Positions 51,021 through 59,312 of a stretch of 64,000 bases of DNA are shown here, piece by piece. How positions within the stretch are numbered: the stretch's first letter is position 1; each line of letters starts with the position of its first letter. The position numbers and the translations under genes are program-made. Source of the stretch: Thiohalocapsa sp. PB-PSB1 (lineage in GTDB: Bacteria; Pseudomonadota; Gammaproteobacteria; Chromatiales; Chromatiaceae). The notes below the pieces were generated by a model. The model was not told the DNA's origin, did not search any database, and saw only the letters and a list, made by a program, of their open reading frames with translations. The DNA lies in the NCBI GenBank assembly GCA_016745215.1, contig CP050890.1, forward strand, positions 1,922,001-1,986,000, read 5' to 3'.

Positions 51021-51344
51021 TCAGTCGTGGCAGATCACTCGGAACCCGACGCCTGGCTGACAGGAGTTGCCCTTGAAGTGCCAAAGCGTGCCGCTGGGAT
51101 AGACCATGCCATACTCGGTCTCACCTTCGAACTCTCCTTGTACGCCATTAAGGGTACAGAAGTAACTATATGTAAAGCCCAGCCATTGGTCTCTGTGCAC
51201 ACAACTACCAGGAGGCGCGTTCAGATCGAAGTATAAATCGACAATGATGGTCGGAGCCGCGGATGCCACACCGGCCAGTCCAGCAAGCGTCGTTCCCAGT
51301 AAAGCGGAAAGAGCGATCAGTCGGGTCTTTGAGGTCAGTTTCAT
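51021..51344 (-). CDS. Small secreted hypothetical protein
   Basis: From the ATG at 51344 (MKLTSKTRLIALSALLGTTL) the 107-residue product has a clear signal peptide with likely cleavage after 'GVASA'. The mature part of about 80 residues contains four cysteines ('GSCVHRDQW', 'YFCTLNG', 'NSCQPGVGF', 'VICHD'), probably two disulfides, and many aromatic residues. No transmembrane segment follows. Function unknown. It is separated from the coiled-coil protein gene by about 200 bases. Confidence 0.65.
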   Translation of the reverse strand: MKLTSKTRLIALSALLGTTLAGLAGVASAAPTIIVDLYFDLNAPPGSCVHRDQWLGFTYSYFCTLNGVQGEFEGETEYGMVYPSGTLWHFKGNSCQPGVGFRVICHD

Positions 51345-51732
51345 TGCGTTACCCATTCCAGTTCATTTTTAACACTCAAGGCAGCCAGCTCGAATTACCC
51401 TGCCTCAGTTCTGCAAGCAATTCTGAATAGCGCTACCCATTCTCTGTGAACATCCATTTGCGATGAAGAGAATCAAATGTCGGTGATTCATTGTTGACAG
51501 TTGTCTCTCACACCTCTATTCACCTGTTCAATTCGGCCTTGCTCGTAATTCCGGCCAAGTCCGAGCCCAAAGCCTGGTGATCGGCGTTCAGGCATTTGGC
51601 AGAATCCTCATACTTTCGCACCCTTGGAGGTGCACATATTCACCGAGGATTCGGAGAGATGTACGAAGGTTCTTCTAAGCTTGACTATAGACCCTACATA
51701 GATGCCGCGCTATCTAGGCGAGGGATCGGGTC
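51345..51732. other. Spacer with no recognised feature
   Basis: About 390 bases upstream of the small secreted protein gene. The sequence is of average composition. No gene-like frame, hairpin or repeat family member was recognised on either strand. Confidence 0.4.
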
Positions 51733-52455
51733 GTGACGCGGCGCACGCGCTTGGAGCAGGCCGAACACATCGCTGCTGCCGAGTCACGGTTGGCAGCCGG
51801 CGAGACGCAACGCGAGGTGGCTGCCGCTTTGGGCGTGGCAGCTTTGGGCGTGGCACACAGCACCCTGCTGGAGTAGTGCCACGAAAAACCGCCTGGAAAT
51901 GCCCAGCCGGTCTTGTGGCGTTCGTACGCACCCCGGAGGGGACGTCCTGGTTGCACCGGATGGTGATAGCGGCGCACTTCAGTATCAGATTGCGGGCGGC
52001 ACCCGGCTGGTGAGTGAATTTCTGGAGCTGGGCGGGCTTTCGACCTTGGTCGGGGTGAGCGACGGCGCGCAACACAAGCTCAATGCGGCCCTGGAAACGG
52101 CCTTGGTCACGGATGTCGAGGCGCAGCGCACGGCAAGTTGGCGAGGGCATGGCGCCTCGGCAAGTAACGGTGTGCGAGGACGAAACGTTCCATCCGGGGG
52201 TCTGCTTGGTGGCCATCGAGCCGGTGTCGAACTTCATTCTGCTGGAGGGGTACGCCGCGGATCGCTCTGCGGCGACCTGGACGGCGGCGCTGGAAGAGGC
52301 CTGCACGGGCCTCGCCGTGGAGTGATTCAGAGCACCGCCGACGAAGCCAAAGCCCTGCGCCGGCATGCCGAAACGGATCTCGGTGCGCATCATTCTCCGG
52401 ATCTCTTTCACGGCCAGCTCGCCCGCTGCCCCAGGGTCGTCTTGCAGGGCTGATC
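51733..52455 (+). pseudogene. Transposase-like gene with many frameshifts
   Basis: Scattered over the three plus frames are 'TRLEQAEHIAAAESRLAAGE', 'TQREVAAALGVA' (helix-turn-helix region), 'WLHRMVIAAHFSIRL', 'LVSEFLELGGLSTLVGVSDG', 'VTVCEDETFHPGVCLVAIEP', 'VSNFILLEGYAADRSAATWT' and 'STADEAKALRRHAETDLGAH', then 'HSPDLFHGQL'. This order (N-terminal HTH, then an RNase-H-like core with 'CEDETFHPEICLVAIEPVS' and 'HHSPDLFH') is that of a transposase family I have seen annotated as DUF6399-containing or ISNCY-type. At least four frame changes and a missing C-terminus make it dead. Confidence 0.65.
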
Positions 52456-52462
52456 CGAGGGG

Positions 52463-52548
52463 GATTCACCGCAGAGACGCAGCGTGCGCAGAGGGGCCAT
52501 GGCGGATGCATCCTCTTCTCTGCGTTCTCTGCGTCTCTGCGGTGAATC
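52463..52548. repeat. Perfect 20-bp inverted repeat hairpin (CGCAGAGACGCAG family)
   Basis: GATTCACCGCAGAGACGCAG (52463-52482) is perfectly mirrored by CTGCGTCTCTGCGGTGAATC (52529-52548) with a 46-base spacer. Half-sites or decayed hairpins of the same family are at 8011-8085, 9940-9960, 10877-10900, 20276-20297, 29823-29915 and 57822-57843. Confidence 0.85.
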
Positions 52549-52757
52549 GAACTTCATCCTGGATGAATGGATCGGCATTCTACGCAAGCAGTAGCCGCCG
52601 CGGATGACCATGAGACTCGGCGCTGGCTGGCGTGTTGGCTGGCGTACTCGCACCAGGCATCCCCTGATCGGCGGTCATGGCGTTCACAGCGCATTGGAAT
52701 CGGCGGCTCGCGACCGGACCTTGCGATGGTCCGTCAATCGCAATAACGAGACACCCG

Positions 52758-53405
52758 ATGTCCATGTTCGAACGCCTGATCTACCTGTTGCTCTGGCTCG
52801 GCCTGCTCGGCTTCGCCTTGCTCCTTGCGCCGACCCCGAATGCCAGCCTCGGCGCCGAGGTGCTGGCGATGCTGATGTTCGACAGCGCGCGCGTCGATCC
52901 CATCGCCATCGCGATATTCAATCTGCTCGGCGTGTTGCCGGCGGCCTTCGCCGCGCTGTTACTGGCCGACGCTGGCCGCCCGCGTCCAGGCCCCTTCGTG
53001 CTCGGCACCTTTGCGCTGGGAGCCTTTGCATTACTGCCTTATCTGATAGTGCGCGAGGACGATGCGAGCCTGTCGCGGCGACCGGGGCGCATCGCTCGCA
53101 TCCTCGGCTCGCGAACCGCGGGGGTGCTGCTGACGCTGATCGCCATTGCATTGCTGCTGCTCGCCGCTACCGGCAGTCCGGCGGCCTATTGGGCACAGGC
53201 GCAACAATCAACGCTCATAGCGGTCATGTCGATGGACTTCGTCATCCTCACGCTGGTATTGCATCGCACCGCGACGCTCGACCGGCGCCGAGCGGCTGGA
53301 GCCAGGGCCGAGGCCGGGCAGACCAGGTTGGGCCGGGTTCTTTGGCTGCCGTTGCTTGGGCCGCTGCTGTATCTGGTGCTGCGCCAGAGCATGCCCGACC
53401 ACTGA
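52758..53405 (+). CDS. Hypothetical polytopic membrane protein
   Basis: The ATG at 52758 (MSMFERLIYLLLWLGLLGFA) opens a 215-residue protein with about six hydrophobic segments: 7-23, about 45-70 ('IAIAIFNLLGVLPAAFAALL'), 80-100 ('FVLGTFALGAFALLPYLIV'), 120-140 ('GVLLTLIAIALLLLAATG'), about 155-170 and the last 20 residues. The motif 'FNLLGVLPAAFAALLLAD' and 'LGTFALGAFALLPYLIVR' recalls small membrane proteins widespread in phototrophs and plants, but I cannot name the family. The last 45 codons are duplicated at 49938-50073. Confidence 0.7.
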   Translation: MSMFERLIYLLLWLGLLGFALLLAPTPNASLGAEVLAMLMFDSARVDPIAIAIFNLLGVLPAAFAALLLADAGRPRPGPFVLGTFALGAFALLPYLIVREDDASLSRRPGRIARILGSRTAGVLLTLIAIALLLLAATGSPAAYWAQAQQSTLIAVMSMDFVILTLVLHRTATLDRRRAAGARAEAGQTRLGRVLWLPLLGPLLYLVLRQSMPDH

Positions 53406-53519
53406 TGGGCTCGCGCCCCAGGGACGCATCAGCAGACTCGGTCCATGAGTCATCCCCACGAAGCGGCCTGGGCATTAGGACGGTTGTCCCGTGGTCGATC
53501 CTTGATATGCAGCCGCCGC

Positions 53520-53586
53520 GTCGCCCGCAAGCGGGCTCCTACAGGCCGCCGTGGACGGCCGACGTAGGAGCCCGCTTGCGGGCGAC
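53520..53586. repeat. REP palindrome, perfect 23-bp arms
   Basis: GTCGCCCGCAAGCGGGCTCC plus TAC (53520-53542) and its exact complement GTAGGAGCCCGCTTGCGGGC plus GAC (53564-53586) around a 21-base loop. This is the classical 'GTAGGAGCCCGCTTGCGGGCGA' REP of gammaproteobacteria. Related halves lie at 20345-20370 and 57729-57800. Confidence 0.85.
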
Positions 53587-53659
53587 CCGGCAAATGATGC
53601 CGGCGGAATGGACTCGAGCGCCGCGCCTTACCCAGGAGCAAGGCTGTCGGCCCTGTCCT

Positions 53660-53800
53660 AAGCTGTCGAAATGTCTGAATTTTGATGCCAAACCGATTCC
53701 GGGTCTTGGATTGCTTCATCGAACGCACTGGGGAAGCCCAATCGGTGTCGGGGTGGCTATTGGAATCGGAATCGGAATCGGAATCGAGAGAGAAAACGCC
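53660..53800. repeat. Partial inverted copy of the GGCTGTCGAAAT element (copy C)
   Basis: Starts AGCTGTCGAAAT (53660-53671) and runs through ATGCCAAACCGATTCCGGGT, CATCGAACGCACTGGGGAAG and (ATCGGA)n, the complement of the right half of copies A and B. It then joins the four-helix-bundle pseudogene, so the other end is missing. Confidence 0.65.
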
Positions 53801-53802
53801 CT

Positions 53803-54196
53803 ATGCCATTCGGTCATGAGAAGCTCGACGCAAAGCGTGCGGCCATCGCGTCTGTCGGCTGGGCCTAGCGCGACTGCGAGCATGTGAAAGGACAGCGTAA
53901 CGCGAAGGATCAAATCCTGTGCGCATGGTAGGTGCGCATCGTAGGCCATCGCGCTGAACATGGCCGAGGGTAACGGCACAGCGACGAGCGGGGATCGACG
54001 CCGGTCGTTCGAAAGCGCACGAGGCTCGGCGCTGGAGTGCGCTGCGATCGAGGACGTGCTTGCTGGTGTGCGAAGCGTTGTCCGCGGACGACAACAGCAA
54101 GCAAAAGGCACTGCTCGATCGTCTTGTGGCCATGCTCACGAAGCTCGGACAGCGTGGCTACGCGGTCAGCGAGGAGCTCGAGGATAGCGGGTTGGT
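53803..54196 (+). pseudogene. Four-helix-bundle (IVS type) protein, disrupted, copy 2
   Basis: Starts MPFGHEKLDAKRAAIASVGW and is stopped by TAG at the same codon as copy 1. It has the same 13-bp duplication (GTGCGCATGGTAG/GTGCGCATCGTAG) and the same four-base insertion (GTGCT-TGCT-GG). After that the last third reads 'VCEALSADDNSKQKALLDRL', 'VAMLTKLGQRGYAVSEELED'. The homology with 10359-10860 continues downstream to the shared words 'ACCTGTTTAGCTTGTTTCTG' at about 54260, so the duplicated unit is about 500 bp. It ends about 110 bases before the LRR-Roc-COR-TIR gene. Confidence 0.8.
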
Positions 54197-54400
54197 CGGT
54201 TCGATACCGACGCCGATGGCAGTACCGAATGAGTCGGCAGGCGACACCCGAGCCAAAAACCTGTTTAGCTTGTTTCTGCACCATCACTAAGCAGAGACAT
54301 ACCGGAAACAGGCAAATGCGAGCGCGGCAGGGTCTGTTTCGCAACCTTCGCATGTGCTGTACTCTGTCGATTCGTCAATGAGACAGGATATGGAGTGAGG

Positions 54401-57400
54401 ATGGGAAAGCGTGATACTCGAGATAAATCGCTGGAGCAGGTGATCGCCGGTGCGCTGCGCAGCAATGCGACCGAGTTGGACCTCTTCGGTAGGGGCTTGA
54501 CGGCGCTGCCGGAGTCGCTGGGTCAGCTGACGCAGTTGCAGTCGCTGAACCTCAGGTATAACCAACTGACGGCGCTGCCGGAGTCGCTGGGTCAGCTGAC
54601 GCAGTTGCAGTCGCTGGACCTCAGCTTTAACCAACTGACGGCGCTGCCGGAGTCGCTGGGTCAGCTGACGCAGTTGCAGTCGCTGGACCTCAGCTTTAAC
54701 CAACTGACGGCGCTGCCGGAGTGGCTGGGTCAGCTGACGCAGTTGCAGTCGCTGGTCCTCGGGGGTAACCAACTGACGGCGCTGCCGGAGTGGCTGGGTC
54801 AGCTGACGCAGTTGCAGTCGCTGGTCCTCGCGGGTAACCAACTGACGGCGCTGCCGGAGTCGCTGGGTCAGCTGACGCAGTTGCAGTCGCTGGACCTCGG
54901 GGATAACCAACTGACGGCGCTGCCGGAGTCGCTGGGTCAGCTGACGCAGTTGCAGTCGCTGGACCTCAGCTTTAACCAACTGACGGCGCTGCCGGAGTCG
55001 CTGGGTCAGCTGACGCAGTTGCAGTCGCTGGACCTCGGGGATAACCAACTGACGGCGCTGCCGGAGTCGCTGGGTCAGCTGACGCAGTTGCAGTCGCTGG
55101 ACCTCAGCTTTAACCAACTGACGGCGCTGCCGGAGTCGCTGGGTCAGCTGACGCAGTTGCAGTCGCTGGACCTCATGCGTAACCAACTGACGGCGCTGCC
55201 GGAGTCGCTGGGTCAATTCACAGGGTTGCGAGCACTGATCTTGTCTGACAACCGCCTGTCGGAACTGCCCCAATCACTGCGTGGCTGCGAGCGCCTGGAA
55301 GGCCTCTTTCTGCACGGGAATCAGGCCTTGGGTATCCCGACGGAGGTGCTCGGACCAGAATATAAAGAAACAAGGCTTTATCCCCTAGGACAGGCCGACC
55401 TCGCCGATCCCCAAACAATCCTGTCCTGGTACTTCCAATCCCGGGCCGAGCCGACGCGCAGGCTCAACGAGGCCAAGATGCTGTTGGTCGGCCAGGGCGG
55501 CGTCGGCAAAACCTCGCTGGTGCATTACCTGATTCATCAGCGGGCCTGCAATCCGGACGAGCTGCCGACGGAGGGCATCAATATCGACGACTGGGAGGTG
55601 TCGGGCAAGCCGGGCGGCGACGGCAAATGCGAGCGGATCCAGATCCATGTCTGGGACTTTGGCGGTCAGGAGATCATGCATGCGACGCATCAGTTCTTTT
55701 TGACCAGGCGCAGCCTCTATCTGCTGGTCATCGACGCCCGGGCCGGGGAGAAGGAGAGCAATATCCATTATTGGCTCAAAATCATCCGCAGCTACGGCGA
55801 CGAGTCGCCGGTGCTGGTGGTGGTCAACAAATGCGACCAGCATCCCCACGAGCTGAACGAGACGCGGCTGAAGCGCGACTATTCGAACATCCGGGGCTTC
55901 CTCCAGACCAGCTGTGCCGATGGTCGGGGAATCGCGACTCTGCGACGCGAAATCGGCAAGCAGATTCGCCGATTGCCGCAGGTCTTCGATGAATTGCCGC
56001 AAAGCTACTTCGAGGTCAAGGCGGAGCTGGAGCAGACGGCCTCCGAGCGCAGCTTTCTGCCCATCGACGATTATCGCGGCATCTGCAATAATCATGGCGT
56101 GGACAAGCGCGCCAATCAGGACCATCTGATCCGCTTTTTGCACGACCTGGGCGTGGTGCTGAACTTCCAGGACCCGGATGATCCCTATGGCCAGAACGAT
56201 CCCTATGTGCTGGACCCGGAGTGGGTCACCGGCGGCGTCTACGCCCTGATCAACGACCGCGAGTTGAAAGAACGGCTGGACGGCCTGCTGTCCTACCGGA
56301 AGCTGACAGCGGTGCTGAATGCGCAGCCGGGTTATCCGCAGAACCGCCACGATTTTATCGTGCGCAAGATGCAGCAGTTCGAGCTGGCCTATCCGCTCGA
56401 CCAAGGCCACCAGACCAGCTGGCTGGTGCCGGAATTGCTCGATCCCAAGGAGCCCGAGAGCCTGGACTGGCAGCCGGAAAGATCGCTGAACTTTCAGTAC
56501 AGCTATCCGGTCCTGCCGCCGGGGGTGATCTGTCGCTTGATCGTGCGCATGCACCAGCATGTGGACCGCGAATGCAGTTGGCGCAGCGGGACGGTGCTGA
56601 AGTTCGATCAGACCCGGGTGCTGGTGCGCGGGGATTTCGAGAACCACAAGGTATTCATCGCCGTGCAGGGGCCGCGCGAACGGCGCAAGGAGGATCTGGC
56701 CGTGGTCCGCAACGCCTTCCGCCATGTGCATTCGACCATTCCGGCATTGCAGCCCAAGGAGGAGGTGCCGTTGCCAGATCATCCGGATCTGACCGTGCCC
56801 TATGAGCACCTGTTGACGCTGGAGCAACTGCATGAGCCATCACTGGTCCCGGTCGGCGCCGATAGGCACTATTCTGTCACCGATCTGCTGAACGGTGTGG
56901 ATTCGACCGGCTATCGCAATGAACGCCAGGCGCTGAGGCGCCATCCGACAATGACCATGAACGACAAACATGTCTTCGTTTCCTATTGCCATGACAACAA
57001 GGCCGATGTGGCGCGGCTGGTGGCCGATCTGGAGGCCGCCGGCGAGCGCGTCTGGTGGGACGAGCAGATCCTCGGCGGGCAGGACTGGAAACAGGCAATT
57101 CGCGCGGCGCTGAAGGACGCTTACGCCGTTATCCTCTGCCTGTCGCCGGAATTGACCGAAGACCGCTATCGCTCCGGCGTGTACCCCGAACTGCGCGATG
57201 CCATCGCGACGCTGCGCCAGTGCGGCCCCAACCATGCCTATATCTTCCCCGTGCGCTTGGCGGCATGCGCGGTTCCGCCCATCGAGATCGACGACACGCG
57301 AACCCTGGAGCGCATTCAGCATGTCGATCTGTTTCCGCAGGACCAGCGCGACGCCGGCCTGCAAAAGCTACTGAAATCCCTGGATGCCGCGCCTGGGCAT

Positions 57401-57406
57401 CCCTGA
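54401..57406 (+). CDS. LRR-Roc-COR-TIR receptor-like protein (bacterial Roco family)
   Basis: 1001 residues from the ATG at 54401, with GGAG five bases upstream (a GTG at 54395 is possible). Residues about 20-300 are leucine-rich repeats of 23 residues, ten of them nearly identical. A Roc GTPase domain follows, with P-loop GQGGVGKTSLV at about 364, switch/Walker B DFGGQEIMHATHQFF at about 418 and NKCDQ at about 476. A COR domain spans about 520-810 ('GVVLNFQDPDDPYGQNDPYV', 'VLDPEWVTGGVYALIND'). The last 150 residues are a TIR domain ('KHVFVSYCHDNKADVARLVA', 'GERVWWDEQILGGQDWKQAI', 'YAVILCLSPELTEDRYRSGV'). No signal peptide. LRR senses, Roc-COR switches, and TIR domains in bacteria commonly consume NAD+. 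A defence or abortive role is inferred, not shown. There is no partner gene. Confidence 0.93.
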   Translation: MGKRDTRDKSLEQVIAGALRSNATELDLFGRGLTALPESLGQLTQLQSLNLRYNQLTALPESLGQLTQLQSLDLSFNQLTALPESLGQLTQLQSLDLSFNQLTALPEWLGQLTQLQSLVLGGNQLTALPEWLGQLTQLQSLVLAGNQLTALPESLGQLTQLQSLDLGDNQLTALPESLGQLTQLQSLDLSFNQLTALPESLGQLTQLQSLDLGDNQLTALPESLGQLTQLQSLDLSFNQLTALPESLGQLTQLQSLDLMRNQLTALPESLGQFTGLRALILSDNRLSELPQSLRGCERLEGLFLHGNQALGIPTEVLGPEYKETRLYPLGQADLADPQTILSWYFQSRAEPTRRLNEAKMLLVGQGGVGKTSLVHYLIHQRACNPDELPTEGINIDDWEVSGKPGGDGKCERIQIHVWDFGGQEIMHATHQFFLTRRSLYLLVIDARAGEKESNIHYWLKIIRSYGDESPVLVVVNKCDQHPHELNETRLKRDYSNIRGFLQTSCADGRGIATLRREIGKQIRRLPQVFDELPQSYFEVKAELEQTASERSFLPIDDYRGICNNHGVDKRANQDHLIRFLHDLGVVLNFQDPDDPYGQNDPYVLDPEWVTGGVYALINDRELKERLDGLLSYRKLTAVLNAQPGYPQNRHDFIVRKMQQFELAYPLDQGHQTSWLVPELLDPKEPESLDWQPERSLNFQYSYPVLPPGVICRLIVRMHQHVDRECSWRSGTVLKFDQTRVLVRGDFENHKVFIAVQGPRERRKEDLAVVRNAFRHVHSTIPALQPKEEVPLPDHPDLTVPYEHLLTLEQLHEPSLVPVGADRHYSVTDLLNGVDSTGYRNERQALRRHPTMTMNDKHVFVSYCHDNKADVARLVADLEAAGERVWWDEQILGGQDWKQAIRAALKDAYAVILCLSPELTEDRYRSGVYPELRDAIATLRQCGPNHAYIFPVRLAACAVPPIEIDDTRTLERIQHVDLFPQDQRDAGLQKLLKSLDAAPGHP
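54506..55195. repeat. Ten 69-bp tandem units encoding near-identical LRRs
   Basis: Each unit starts CTGCCGGAGTCGCTGGGTCA. Units begin at 54506, 54575, 54644, 54713, 54782, 54851, 54920, 54989, 55058 and 55127; a divergent eleventh starts at 55196. Outside about 12 bases (the codons of the 'xLxxN' strand) and one Ser/Trp codon in units 4 and 5, the units are identical as DNA. The variable pairs are RY, SF, SF, GG, AG, GD, SF, GD, SF, MR. Confidence 0.97.
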
Positions 57407-58033
57407 GAACGTCTGTCGGATTCGCCCTCGGTAACGCAAAGTTACAGACGCAATCTTCCAGGTGACCGATATCGGCCATGGGGGTGCCTGTCTTGCCCGA
57501 GGCCCGACCAAGGAAACCGCGCGCGATGGTCTGTTCGCCAAGCTCCAAACCCGGCAGGATTTGGATGCGATCGGCAAGGCGCAGGCCGCTGTGCAGCGGG
57601 CGTTCGGCAGCCCTGGCGTCGCTGTCGACGCTTCATATAAACCGGAAAAACCTGAGGAAAGCCTGGGACGTACCCACGAATGTGCAGCTGCTGCGGGCGC
57701 TGTCGCTGTTGCCAATTGGTTTTTGCACGGCCGACCCGTCGCCCGCAAGCGGGCTCCTACGGCGACCGGCTCCCACGGCGCGTAACGTTCCGCTTGCGGG
57801 CGAGGCGCCTTGGCCCCTCTGCGCACGCTGCGTCTCTGCGGTGACTCCTGGCATTCTTTGCAGGCAGCACCCTTGGTGGTTAATCTTCTTTTTGCGTATT
57901 TCTGGACTGCTTTTGCAGTCTCGCTGCGTGGGAAGAAGCGGGGAAGCCTGCATCCTCAGGGGTCGCATCCGTTCGAGCCATGCATGATCGGTCTGCGCTT
58001 TGCTCGAGTATCCAGAGATCAAAGTCCGGATGG
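57407..58033. other. Spacer with repeat fragments, no convincing gene
   Basis: 57420-57660 has an open plus frame ('TKETARDGLFAKLQTRQDLD', 'AIGKAQAAVQRAFGSPG') of protein-like composition, but no good start and a run into repeat sequence. At 57729-57800 there are REP half-sites (GTCGCCCGCAAGCGGGCTCC, CGCTTGCGGGCGAGGCGC). At 57822-57843 the CGCTGCGTCTCTGCGGTGA word is followed by GCAGGCAGCACCC as in other repeat copies. 57880-58033 shows nothing. Confidence 0.45.
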
Positions 58034-58489
58034 TCATTCTCCAGCGGGCTCCTGCGGCGGCCTCATTCGGCTGCCGGACATTGCGTTCGATAGCGCCCGA
58101 TGCAGGTCCACAGGCAGACGGCAGGGAGCGCCCGTGCGCGGATCGATACAAGCGTGGGCGGTGCGCGCGCTGGCGGCAAGCTCGCCGCCAGCGCTTTGGA
58201 AGCGATAGTCGATGCCGAACGAGCCGGTGCCGATCACGGCCACGTCGACGAGTACCTCGACTCGGTCGCCATGGCGCAGTGGGCGTTGGTAGTCGGCCTC
58301 GGCATGCACCAGCGGCAGGGCGAGATCAGCGTCGCGGATCATTTTCGCAAGCGAAAAGCCGCGGCTCTCCATCCATGTCTCGTAGGCGTCATGGGCATAA
58401 CGAAACAAGTGTGCAAAGAACAAGATGCCGGCGGCGTCGGTGTCGTGCAGCGCGACGCGAAAGCGGTAGTCTGGGGGCTTGGTGCACAT
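58034..58489 (-). CDS. menI: Hotdog-fold thioesterase, probably 1,4-dihydroxy-2-naphthoyl-CoA hydrolase
   Basis: 151 residues, MCTKPPDYRFRVALHDTDAA onward. The 4HBT-type active site is 'HDTDAAGILFFAHLFRYAHD' with the catalytic Asp before 'AAG'. 'DLALPLVHAEADYQRPLRHG' and 'DYRFQSAGGELAASARTAHA' follow the hotdog pattern of the cyanobacterial-type DHNA-CoA hydrolases. It is the last gene of the menB-A-C-H-I run, 37 bases after menH, which supports release of 1,4-dihydroxy-2-naphthoate from CoA as its job in menaquinone synthesis. In isolation it could be another acyl-CoA thioesterase. Confidence 0.82.
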   Translation of the reverse strand: MCTKPPDYRFRVALHDTDAAGILFFAHLFRYAHDAYETWMESRGFSLAKMIRDADLALPLVHAEADYQRPLRHGDRVEVLVDVAVIGTGSFGIDYRFQSAGGELAASARTAHACIDPRTGAPCRLPVDLHRALSNAMSGSRMRPPQEPAGE

Positions 58490-58526
58490 GGCTGTCTCTT
58501 ATTGGAGTCGTTGTCCGCCGCATGGT

Positions 58527-59312
58527 CTAATGGGCATGGCAACGTTGTACGATTTTCGGCGCTTCCAATAACAAATTGTGACCGGCGTCGGGGACGATCT
58601 GCACATGCGTCCGTGGTCGCATATTGTTCATTTGCTTGGCGATGGCAACAAACTTGGCGTCCAGGGCACCTGCCAGCCAGTGCAGATGGCCTGGCCAATG
58701 TTTCAGCGCGGTCCAGGTTGCGGGCATTTCTGCCAAGCCGAAGCAAGCCAGGTTGCGGGCAAGCCCTTCGGCACGTTGGGCCAGCCTTCGCTGACGTTGT
58801 GCATGCAGCACCGCCGCTGGCAACCCGGCTTGGGTCGCGAACAGCGGTTGCCGCTCCCAGGCGTCGACGAACGCGTTGATGCCTTGGGTTTGCAGCAATC
58901 CGATCCAGTGTTGGTCGTCGCGGCGACGCTCGCGGCGTTGTTGCGCATTGTCGAGCCCGGGATGCGCGGACAGAATGGTCGCGCCACTCAGGCGCGCGGG
59001 GGCTGCAGCGATCAGCGACAGGGCGATGCGTCCACCCAGGGAATAGCCGACCAAACGCTCGATGCTTGGCGGCAGCGCTGCAAGCAGGCGCCCGATTTCA
59101 TCGGCGAAGCCGCCGGTCGGGTCCGGGCTGGCGCCATGGCCCGGCAGGTCGATGGCAAGCGCCGCGGGTGCATGCTCCGGCCAGAGCCCCCAATCACGGG
59201 CATCGCCGGTGAAGCCATGCAAGAGCAGGATGCGCGGAGCAGCGCCGGCATGCTTGCCATACAACCGGCCTGCAAAACCTGCCAGCGGCACCTGTCGCCC
59301 CGGCCTGTTCAA
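58527..59312 (-). CDS. menH: SHCHC synthase MenH (alpha/beta hydrolase)
   Basis: MenH eliminates pyruvate from the MenD product to give SHCHC. The 261-residue alpha/beta hydrolase has the oxyanion 'LLHGFTGDARDWGLW', 'AIDLPGHGASPDPTGGF', the nucleophile elbow 'LVGYSLGGRIALSLIAAAPA' (Ser at about 92), and the acid/His region ending 'VPDAGHNLLLEAPKIVQ'. The 'QTQGINAFVDAWERQPLFAT' lid sequence is characteristic of MenH. It starts inside the last codons of menC (ATGA overlap at 59309-59312), showing translational coupling. Confidence 0.92.
   Translation of the reverse strand: MNRPGRQVPLAGFAGRLYGKHAGAAPRILLLHGFTGDARDWGLWPEHAPAALAIDLPGHGASPDPTGGFADEIGRLLAALPPSIERLVGYSLGGRIALSLIAAAPARLSGATILSAHPGLDNAQQRRERRRDDQHWIGLLQTQGINAFVDAWERQPLFATQAGLPAAVLHAQRQRRLAQRAEGLARNLACFGLAEMPATWTALKHWPGHLHWLAGALDAKFVAIAKQMNNMRPRTHVQIVPDAGHNLLLEAPKIVQRCHAH

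Noticed and set aside
54506..55195. Regularly spaced direct repeats that could be taken for a CRISPR array
   Set aside because: The units are contiguous 69-mers in frame with a protein; there are no unique spacers and no cas genes.
54287..55273. A 328-codon open frame antisense to the LRR array, itself repetitive (QRLRQRRQLV units)
   Set aside because: It is the mirror image of the 69-bp LRR repeats, with Arg/Gln-rich low complexity and no ribosome site; the sense protein is clearly the real product.
57462..57785. Possible 107-codon gene after the receptor gene
   Set aside because: The first 60 codons look protein-like but there is no good start, and the end runs into REP and CGCAGAGA repeats; at best a remnant.
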